Source of the DNA: Bacteroidales bacterium UBA5537
GTDB lineage: Bacteria > Bacteroidota > Bacteroidia > Bacteroidales > Lentimicrobiaceae
Assembly (NCBI GenBank): GCA_002426025.1
Contig: DINP01000035.1
Span: 76,719-83,471 of the forward strand
Reading direction: 5' to 3'
Length of the DNA: 6,753 nt
Part shown: one piece after another, positions 1 through 6,200 of the stretch
How positions within the stretch are numbered: the stretch's first letter is position 1
Layout of the letters: every line of letters begins with the position of its first letter
Program-made: the position numbers and the translations under genes
Notes under the pieces: model-generated
What the model saw: only the letters and a program-made list of their open reading frames with translations
What the model was told of the DNA's origin: nothing
Database searches by the model: none

Positions 1-6
1 TCGCAG

Positions 7-24
7 ATCCGTTTTATCCGCGTT
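7..24. repeat. Short tandem repeat ATCCG-N4, two copies
   Basis: Two 9-base units sit in tandem, ATCCGTTTT followed by ATCCGCGTT. From memory, similar ATCCG-rich strings recur between genes in Bacteroidota genomes, so this may be the edge of a dispersed intergenic repeat. The window is too short to show copy number. A short reading frame through it ends at TAA (28-30), but nothing supports it as the end of a gene. Confidence 0.35.
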
Positions 25-40
25 CCAATAAAAGTTTGAG

Positions 41-80
41 GGAGCGAAGGGGCGAAAAAAGGCGATGGAGCGAAAAAGCG
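41..80. repeat. Purine-rich GGAGCGAA degenerate repeat
   Basis: The octamer GGAGCGAA occurs at 41-48 and 67-74, and a one-mismatch copy, GGGGCGAA, at 49-56. A-tracts and partial GGCGA units lie between them. The strand is almost entirely purine and looks like non-coding low-complexity sequence. I see no start codon, coding pattern or stable hairpin here, and its function is unknown. Confidence 0.4.
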
Positions 81-100
81 TTCCCTTATTAATTATTATC

Positions 101-134
101 TCACTACTCCTTACTCCTTGACTTACTACTCATC
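101..134. repeat. ACTCCTT pyrimidine-rich tandem repeat
   Basis: Two exact ACTCCTT units lie in tandem at 106-119, flanked by degenerate ACTACT and ACTTACTACT pieces. Together with the two repeats to the left, it makes the gene-free left edge a patchwork of simple repeats upstream of the phosphodiesterase gene. No function can be assigned. Confidence 0.4.
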
Positions 135-178
135 TTATAGTATTATTGTCAACTAATCTAAGAAAGCCGGAAATCAAT

Positions 179-186
179 TACTTTTG
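179..186 (+). promoter_or_regulatory. Candidate -7 promoter box for the ACP phosphodiesterase gene
   Basis: TACTTTTG is an exact match to the Bacteroidota -7 consensus TAnnTTTG. It would start transcription near 193, about a dozen bases before the ATG at 206, giving a short leader. No convincing TTTG box lies 19-21 bases upstream, so the promoter is only half supported. Its position inside the possible 5' extension to a TTG at 146 argues for the ATG at 206 as the true start. Confidence 0.4.
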
Positions 187-205
187 GTTCCCGATAACTC
201 ATTCT

Positions 206-799
206 ATGAACTTTCTTGCTCACTTATATCTGTCCGGCGATAACAACGATATTATTATTGGAAATTTCATTGCCGATCATGTTAAAGGCAGCAAAACTGA
301 AAAATACAATTCAGGGATCAGGTCGGGGATTATACTGCATCGGTCAATTGACTATTATACTGATAATCATCAGATTGTGAAGGAAGCTGTTGAACGTATC
401 AGGCCTCAGTTTCGTAAATATGCCGGAGTGGTTGTTGATATGTATTTCGACCATTTCCTGTCGAAAGGCTGGAGCCGTTGGTCCGAAGAGCCTTTGAGTA
501 ATTTCACATCACGGATGTATGGTATTATAACCTCTGCGGGGGAAATACTTCCGCCAAGGACCCGGCAGATGATTCCCTACATGATTGAATACAACTGGCT
601 CGAAAACTATGGAAATTTTGAAGGCCTCGACCGGGCTTTAAAAGGAATGGCCCGACGAACGCCGTTCCTGTCGAATATGGAATCGGCCGTTGAAATATTG
701 AAGAATGACTACGCCTATTACGAGCGGAGTTTTGACAATTTCTTTCCTGATCTGATCGGCCACGCCAAAGAAGTATTTGATATGGTGGCAATTGACTAA
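206..799 (+). CDS. acpH: Acyl carrier protein phosphodiesterase (AcpH/DUF479 family)
   Basis: The 197-residue product resembles E. coli AcpH (about 193 residues) along its whole length. In that family the enzyme is cytoplasmic and metal-dependent and removes 4'-phosphopantetheine from holo-acyl carrier protein, giving apo-ACP. Family landmarks are the N-terminus MNFLAHLYLSG, GNFIADHVKG (19-28), GIILHRSIDYYTDN (41-54) and DMYFDHFLSKGWS (78-90). Candidate metal or catalytic residues are H6, D24, H45, D49, D78, D82 and H83. I chose the ATG at 206 because the homology begins exactly there and a -7 promoter box lies just upstream. The frame stays open back to a TTG at 146, but those 20 residues do not look like the family. 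There is no Shine-Dalgarno sequence, as is usual in Bacteroidota. The gene stands alone and converges on the glutamate dehydrogenase gene. The family call is firm; the exact substrate is inferred. Confidence 0.9.
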   Translation: MNFLAHLYLSGDNNDIIIGNFIADHVKGSKTEKYNSGIRSGIILHRSIDYYTDNHQIVKEAVERIRPQFRKYAGVVVDMYFDHFLSKGWSRWSEEPLSNFTSRMYGIITSAGEILPPRTRQMIPYMIEYNWLENYGNFEGLDRALKGMARRTPFLSNMESAVEILKNDYAYYERSFDNFFPDLIGHAKEVFDMVAID

Positions 800-819
800 A
801 GCCCTGAATTATTAATAAA

Positions 820-846
820 AAAGTCCCGCTCACATAGCGGGACTTT
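820..846 (-). terminator. Intrinsic terminator of the glutamate dehydrogenase gene, possibly bidirectional
   Basis: A perfect 11-base-pair stem (820-830 with 836-846, AAAGTCCCGCT/AGCGGGACTTT) encloses a 5-base loop. Read on the minus strand, the hairpin comes about 27 bases after the glutamate dehydrogenase stop codon and runs directly into a T-rich tract, as in a strong rho-independent terminator. On the plus strand the T residues lie mostly inside the stem, so it may stop the phosphodiesterase transcript less efficiently. Its position between two converging genes suits a shared terminator. Confidence 0.9.
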
Positions 847-873
847 GCATTGTTACAAAAAACAGATAATGGA

Positions 874-2226
874 TTAAACGAGGCCTTGTGCAAGCATGGC
901 ATCGGCTACTTTAACGAAACCACCGATATTGGCACCGTTTACGTAGTTAATAAATCCGTCAGCATCTTTTCCATATTTTACACAGGTCTCATGAATATCG
1001 CGCATAATCTGGTGCAGTTTGGCATCAACTTCTTCGCGTGTCCATGAAAGGCGCATTGAATTCTGGGTCATTTCGAGTCCAGAAACAGCTACACCACCGG
1101 CATTGGCAGCTTTGCCGGGTCCGTAGAGGATTTTTGCTTTCAGGTAAACTTCAACAGCCTCAGGAGTTGAAGGCATATTTGCTCCTTCAGAAACTACATA
1201 GCATCCGTTGGCAACGAGGGTTTTAGCATCGTCTTCATTTACCTCATTCTGGGTTGCACATGGCAGGGCAACGTCGCATTTAATTATCCAGGGGCGTTTG
1301 CCTTCATGGAATTCACAACCGTATTTATCGGCATAATCTTTAATCCTGCCGCGTTTTACATTTTTGAGGTTCATTAGGTATTCAAGCTTCTCTGTGTCAA
1401 TGCCTTTAGGATCATATATAAATCCTGAAGAATCGGAGAGGGTTACAACCTTACCACCCAGCTGTGTAACTTTTTCAACTGCATACTGGGCAACATTTCC
1501 TGATCCGGAAACGGTAACAATCTTTCCTTTTAAGCTGTCGTTGCGGGTTTTCAGCATTTCTTCAGCAAAATAGGTAGTTCCATAACCGGTTGCTTCTGGT
1601 CTGATAAGACTGCCGCCCCATTCGCGTCCTTTCCCGGTAAGTACACCGGTAAATTCGTTGCGCAGGCGCTTGTACTGTCCAAACATGAAACCAATCTCAC
1701 GTCCGCCAACTCCGATATCACCGGCTGGAACGTCGGTATTTGGGCCGATATGACGGAAAAGTTCCGACATAAAGCTTTGGGTAAATTTCATTACTTCATT
1801 GTCTGATTTGCCTTTAGGATCGAAATCGCTTCCTCCTTTACCACCACCCATAGGCAGGGTTGTGAGGCTGTTTTTCAATACTTGTTCAAAAGCGAGGAAC
1901 TTCAGAATCCCAAGGTTTACAGTCGGGTGGAAACGTAATCCGCCTTTGTAAGGGCCGATAGCGCTGTTCATTTCAATGCGGAAGCCACGGTTAACCTGAA
2001 CTTCGCCTTTATCATCGAGCCAGGGAACACGGAAAAGAATCACTCTTTCCGGCTCAGCCATCCGCTCAAGGATTTTAGCATCCCTGTATTTTGGATTTTC
2101 TTCGATGAAAGGGATAAGTGATTCAGCTACTTCATGCACAGCCTGGTGAAATTCTACTTCACTTGGATTTTTGGCTATAACTTTTGCCATAAAATCATTC
2201 AGCTTCTGATCAAATACGTTTGCCAT
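874..2226 (-). CDS. gdhA: NADP-specific glutamate dehydrogenase, hexameric class
   Basis: This cytoplasmic enzyme makes L-glutamate from 2-oxoglutarate, ammonium and NADPH, a main route of ammonium assimilation. The 450-residue length is typical of the small-subunit hexameric class. The substrate domain shows GPYKGGLRF (91-99, K94), FEQVLKNS (Q115, K118), the Glu/Leu/Phe/Val dehydrogenase signature PMGGGKGGSDFDP with catalytic K130, and PAGDIGVGGREIG with D170. The Rossmann domain has VSGSGNVAQYA (239-249) and SDSSG (264-268). The SDSSG stretch resembles NADP-preferring enzymes such as E. coli GdhA, so the cofactor call rests on similarity. NAGGVAVSGLEMTQNS (375-390, S382) closes the glutamate pocket. 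The frame is intact. The ATG at 2226 gives the expected N-terminus, and its leader is A/T-rich with no Shine-Dalgarno sequence. A strong terminator follows. The regulator gene upstream has the same orientation, but 251 bases and candidate promoter elements separate the two, so a separate transcript is more likely. Confidence 0.97.
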   Translation of the reverse strand: MANVFDQKLNDFMAKVIAKNPSEVEFHQAVHEVAESLIPFIEENPKYRDAKILERMAEPERVILFRVPWLDDKGEVQVNRGFRIEMNSAIGPYKGGLRFHPTVNLGILKFLAFEQVLKNSLTTLPMGGGKGGSDFDPKGKSDNEVMKFTQSFMSELFRHIGPNTDVPAGDIGVGGREIGFMFGQYKRLRNEFTGVLTGKGREWGGSLIRPEATGYGTTYFAEEMLKTRNDSLKGKIVTVSGSGNVAQYAVEKVTQLGGKVVTLSDSSGFIYDPKGIDTEKLEYLMNLKNVKRGRIKDYADKYGCEFHEGKRPWIIKCDVALPCATQNEVNEDDAKTLVANGCYVVSEGANMPSTPEAVEVYLKAKILYGPGKAANAGGVAVSGLEMTQNSMRLSWTREEVDAKLHQIMRDIHETCVKYGKDADGFINYVNGANIGGFVKVADAMLAQGLV

Positions 2227-2300
2227 AAAAATTAAAGTTTTGAATTAGTAGATTGGTTTAAAAGATGGGTCAATATTAGAAAAAGTAAATCGAAGCAATG

Positions 2301-2312
2301 CAAACATTTTGC
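2301..2312 (-). promoter_or_regulatory. Alternative -7 box and small palindrome upstream of gdhA
   Basis: On the minus strand AATGTTTG (2308 to 2301) matches TAnnTTTG except at its first base, and a GTTG lies 21 bases upstream (2333 to 2330). The same spot holds a 13-base palindrome, GCAAA-CAT-TTTGC on the plus strand (2300-2312). It is an alternative promoter for gdhA with a possible overlapping binding site. Both elements are short and could arise by chance in A/T-rich DNA. Confidence 0.2.
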
Positions 2313-2352
2313 CTGATTTCTAACCATCGCAACCCAAATTCAGTAAATTACG

Positions 2353-2383
2353 CAAAGATGGTGAGTGATTTTCTGATACGAAA
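2353..2383 (-). promoter_or_regulatory. Candidate -33/-7 promoter for gdhA
   Basis: On the minus strand TTTC (2383 to 2380), a 19-base spacer and CATCTTTG (2360 to 2353) each differ by one base from the Bacteroidota TTTG and TAnnTTTG boxes. The spacing falls in the usual range. Transcription would start near 2346 and leave a leader of about 120 bases. A 7-base inverted repeat (2372-2396) overlaps the -33 box, so binding there could control the promoter. This is pattern matching only. Confidence 0.25.
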
Positions 2384-2396
2384 TATTTATATCAGA
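2372..2396. promoter_or_regulatory. Inverted repeat TCTGATA-N11-TATCAGA, possible operator
   Basis: Perfect 7-base arms at 2372-2378 and 2390-2396 are separated by 11 A/T-rich bases, which puts the half-sites 18 bases apart centre to centre. Neither strand has a T-tract directly after the second arm, so it does not look like a terminator. A dimeric regulator upstream of gdhA could bind it. Adjacent to it is a second small repeat, CAGAT-N4-ATCTG, at 2397-2410. No binding protein can be named from the sequence. Confidence 0.35.
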
Positions 2397-2477
2397 CAGA
2401 TTTGTATCTGGAGAATGGATTTTAACGCTAAATATTTTATATTATTAGATGAGAAATCGGGAAGGTAAATAAATTTT

Positions 2478-3137
2478 TCAGACTTCAATAAGGTTGTTGC
2501 GAATGGCAAACTTCACCATGTCAACCGTGGTTTTTAGGTTGATTTTCCGCATAATATTATTCTTATGCGATTCAACCGTTCGGATACTTACAAATAGTTT
2601 GTCTGCAATTTCCTGGTTGGTATAACTTTCGGCAAACAATTTCAGAACTTCAAGTTCGCGATCGCTCAGGTTTCCGGTTGGATGATTTCTGATGGCTGAT
2701 ACTGAATTCGGTTGATCGAGGTACTTTTTAAGTATTATGTTTGAAATGGATTTGCTGTAATAATCGTACCCATTGCGAACAGTCATAATTGCTTCTATTA
2801 TTTCATTCCGGTCTGTGTCTTTACTTAAGAAACCTTTAGCACCGGCTTTAAGTGTGCGTAGAATAAAACTTTCCTGCACCGTCATGGCCAGTATAAGTAT
2901 TTTAATCTGAGGGTGTTCGCGCTGAATAATGCGAATCATATCAATATCGTGGTCACCGGGTTCGTAAGCGTTCAGCAATATCACATGGATGGGGAGAATC
3001 CTGAGCTTGATAAGCAAATCGGAGAGGTTGCGCACGCATCCCATAATGGTAATATTCTGGCTGTCAGCAAGCAGTGCCCGTATTCCATCACAAACTATGT
3101 GGTGGTCATCAACCAGAATTACTTCAATTTTATTCAA
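2478..3137 (-). CDS. NarL/LuxR-type response regulator lacking the phosphoacceptor aspartate
   Basis: The 219-residue product has an N-terminal receiver domain (about 4-122) and a C-terminal LuxR-type helix-turn-helix (about 156-213, from NLSDRELEVLKLF through the recognition region around SIRTVESHKNNIM). It is expected to be a cytoplasmic DNA-binding regulator. The receiver keeps the acidic pair D10/D11 (LVDDH), switch residue T86 and K106 (FLSKD). The phosphoacceptor position reads ILLNAYEPG, so the expected aspartate is N56, encoded by AAC at 2972-2970. The proline four residues on (P60) confirms the alignment. Normal phosphorylation at this site should therefore be impossible, and the protein may be constitutively active or controlled by another signal. 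The start is TTG at 3137: the frame runs upstream to a stop without any ATG, and the family N-terminus fits this start. The gene is divergent from the large sensor/ATP-grasp gene, which suggests shared control. Its targets are unknown. Confidence 0.88.
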   Translation of the reverse strand: MNKIEVILVDDHHIVCDGIRALLADSQNITIMGCVRNLSDLLIKLRILPIHVILLNAYEPGDHDIDMIRIIQREHPQIKILILAMTVQESFILRTLKAGAKGFLSKDTDRNEIIEAIMTVRNGYDYYSKSISNIILKKYLDQPNSVSAIRNHPTGNLSDRELEVLKLFAESYTNQEIADKLFVSIRTVESHKNNIMRKINLKTTVDMVKFAIRNNLIEV

Positions 3138-3158
3138 CGATAGCCAGTTTTTCGCTGA

Positions 3159-3189
3159 CGAAATTAAGCTAATTAGTTAAAAGTTAAAA
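3159..3189 (-). promoter_or_regulatory. Candidate promoter for the LuxR-type regulator gene
   Basis: On the minus strand TTTT (3189 to 3186), 19 bases, then TAATTTCG (3166 to 3159) each differ by one base from TTTG and TAnnTTTG. The predicted start near 3152 leaves about 15 bases before the TTG start codon. The region is A/T-rich, so chance matches are likely. The spacer holds the 8-base palindrome CTAATTAG (3169-3176). Confidence 0.25.
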
Positions 3190-3217
3190 GGCATTTAGCA
3201 GACTATCCTAAGTTTTA

Positions 3218-3248
3218 TTTCGGCTTAGCCAATCTTTTCTTAATTTAG
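3218..3248 (+). promoter_or_regulatory. Candidate promoter and palindrome for the sensor/ATP-grasp gene
   Basis: TTTC (3218-3221), 19 bases, then TAATTTAG (3241-3248) each miss the Bacteroidota -33 and -7 consensus by one base. The predicted start near 3255 leaves a leader of about 13 bases before the ATG at 3268. The spacer contains the palindrome GGCT-T-AGCC (3222-3230). Overlapping it is an inverted repeat CTAAG-N11-CTTAG (3208-3228). Either could be a regulator site, possibly for the adjacent LuxR-type protein. Confidence 0.28.
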
Positions 3249-3267
3249 TCGCACAGAATAAGCTTAT

Positions 3268-6200
3268 ATGACTGATAATACCGAGAATACTCCTGACATC
3301 AGGAAACTGATGCACGAACGGGGCGAAAGGCTTAAAGAGCTTGCCGCGATTAACCAGACAACTCAAATACTGCGCGAGGGAAAACCGGTAGATGAAACCC
3401 TGCAACAGCTCGCGATGATTTTTCCGGCGGCATGGCAATACCCTGAATTTACCACTGCCAGGATCAGGTTTGAAGGCAAAGAATACAAATCGGTAGGATT
3501 TCAGGAGAGTAGGTGGATTCAGCGGCAACATTTCAACACCATCAGGGAACACAAGGGGGCAATTGAAATCTTCTACACCAAAGAATTTGTTGAAGAAGAT
3601 GAGGGACCTTTCCTGAAAGAGGAGCGCCATCTGATATCCAACCTGGCTAACATGATTACCGGCTATCTCAATAGCCAGGAGGCGACCAAACTGCTCAGAA
3701 AAACCCAGGTTAAATGGGGAGCTGACGATAAAACCATTGAACCCGAACAGCAATCCACCTCAAGCCGGCAGTTGCTTCAGCGGTTTTTAAATAAAAACAA
3801 CTTCGACCGGGATATCTATCATGATCTGATGCCCTTTAAGGTTAAGGAGATTCTGCTGGTTGCCAACCTCTACGATGCCTATAGTATTGAGAAAGAAGGT
3901 AGGTTCTCAGAGCATGTTCTGGGCGAGTATCACCAGTTAAGTCTCACTTCAATGCCCCGGATTACCGGTGTTTCATCCGAAGAAGAGATTTTTGAAAAAT
4001 TGCAGTCGAAGCATTTTGACCTGATAATTTTTATGGTTGGGGTAGAAAAGAACCAGCCGTTGATATTAAGCGAAAAAATAAAGTCGGAGTTTCCCTATAT
4101 TCCTATTTTTCTGCTGGTCAACAACAACAAGGATATTTCCTATTTCCAGAAAATGCCGTTAATGGAGCATGTTTCGCGCATTTTTGTGTGGAATGGCGAA
4201 TCGAAGGTGTTTTTTGCCATGATCAAGCATATTGAAGACAAGATTAATGTTGAGAACGATACAAAAATTGGGCTGGTCAGGGTGATTCTGCTTGTTGAGG
4301 ATTCGCCCCAGTATTATTCGCGTTATCTCCCACTGCTGTATAGCATTGTCCTTGATCAAACCAGACGGATTATTGAGGATGTAAGCACCGATGAACTCTA
4401 CAAAGTGCTACGAATGCGTGCCCGTCCTAAAATACTGCTCGCGTCAAGTTTCGAGGAGGCGCAAGAGATTTTGAATAAGTTCAGGGACTATATGCTTTGC
4501 CTTATTTCGGATGTGAAATTTGAGAAGAATGGCAAGGCTTACGATAAAGCTGGTTTTGAGCTGGTTAAATATGCCCGTAATCTGATAGGCGAACTGCCTA
4601 CCATTATTCAATCGCACGATGTGGAGAATGCCAGTGTGGCTTATGAGCTGAAAACTACTTTTATTGATAAGAATTCAGAAACACTGGTTCAGGATTTTAA
4701 GAGCTTTATCACGCACTATCTGGGCTTCGGTAATTTTATCTATCGCGATAACGAAGGAAGCCAGATAGCCGTAGCCCGTTCGCTCAAGGAGTTTGAATCT
4801 TTGCTCAAAACTATTCCCGATGAGTCGCTCATTTATCATGCACGTAAAGATCATTTTTCGCTTTGGCTGATGGCGCGGGGCGAAATACAGGTTGCCAAAA
4901 TCATTAATCCCGCCAAAGTAACTGATTTTGAAAGTCCTTCCAAACTCAGGGCCTATCTGATCGAAGTTATTCAGCGTTTCCGCAACGAACAAAACAAAGG
5001 CAAGGTTATTCCTTTCGAGGAATCGGCAATTCTAGATGAAAGCAATGTAGTAAGCCTGAGTTCAGGTTCTTATGGTGGAAAAGGCCGTGGATTGTCGTTT
5101 ATCAATACACTGATCAATAACTATGATTTCGAACAGCTTTTGCCCAATATCCGAATCCGTACCCCGAAAACGTCCATTATCGGTACCGATGAGTTTGAAT
5201 ACTTTATCGAAAGAAACAAGCTACACGATAAGGTTGTTAACAATTTAGATTATGAGGAGATTAAGAAATTGTTTATGCAGGCTTCATTGACCGAATCGCT
5301 GATAAAACGACTGAGGATTCTGTTGAAGCATATCACCAACCCGATTGCAGTAAGGTCATCTGGTTTGTTCGAAGATTCACTAATGCAGCCATTTGCCGGA
5401 ATATTTGAAACCTATCTGTTGCCGAATAACCATCCCGAATTCAGTGTAAGGCTGCAACAGGCAATGGACGCTATAAAGCTGGTTTATGCTTCGGTTTATT
5501 CAAAAATGGCCAGAGGCTATATTGAGGCCATTCACTACAAAATTGAAGAAGAAAAAATGGCGGTCATCATCCAGGAAGTGGTTGGTAATCGTTACGAAGA
5601 TTGTTTTTATCCACATATCAGCGGGGTGGCCCAGTCTTACAATTATTACCCTTTTGCCCACATGAAGCCCGAAGAAGGTTTTGCAGTTGCGGCACTGGGA
5701 TTGGGAAAGCAGGTTGTGGAAGGGGAGAAGGCTTACCGGTTTTCGCCAAGTTATCCTACAACCGAGATCAATACTCCGCAGGATCAGTTTAAAAATTCGC
5801 AGGTAAGCTTTTTTGCGGTTGACCTGAAGAAAAAAGACATCAATCTGCTTGAAGGGGATACCGCTGGTTTGATCAAGCTCGAACTGGAAGATGCCGAACG
5901 GCACGGAAACCTACGGCATCTGGCTTCGGTTTACGACTTCGAAAACAACCGGATTGTACCGGGCCTCACCCATGCCGGCCCTCGTATTGTTAACTTTTCG
6001 AACATCCTGAAATATAACTATATTCCACTGGCTCAAACCATTGAGGTTGTGCTTGATGTGGTGAAGGAAGCCATGGGTGCTCCGGTCGAAATTGAATTTG
6101 CTGTTGATCTGAACCGCGACAGCCAGCTCAGGGCTTCATTCTATCTGTTGCAGATAAAACCGCTGATTGGCAGTATGCAGGATTACAGTTTTGAAGCAGA

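Noticed and set aside
146..205. Extension of the phosphodiesterase gene to a TTG start at 146
   Set aside because: The 20 extra residues do not resemble the family, whose proteins begin MNFLAHL. A perfect -7 promoter box at 179-186 would lie inside the extension.
525..902. Open frame of 125 codons on the minus strand over the phosphodiesterase gene
   Set aside because: It crosses the terminator and the end of gdhA, has a composition unlike a real protein, and is a shadow of the plus-strand gene.
2372..2396. Inverted repeat as the transcription terminator of the LuxR-type gene
   Set aside because: On the minus strand the second arm is followed by AAAATC rather than a T-tract, the stem is A/T-rich, and it lies about 80 bases past the stop codon.
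2970..2972. Calling the LuxR-type regulator a pseudogene because of N56
   Set aside because: The frame is intact, the other receiver residues and the helix-turn-helix are well kept, and receivers lacking the aspartate exist as functional proteins.
3208..3753. Open frame of 181 codons on the minus strand over the start of the large gene
   Set aside because: It is antisense to a clearly coding region, resembles no family I know, and would cover the promoter and start of the large gene.
5500..5904. Open frame of 134 codons on the minus strand within the ATP-grasp region
   Set aside because: It is the complement of a conserved coding region and has no recognisable domain, so it is treated as a shadow.
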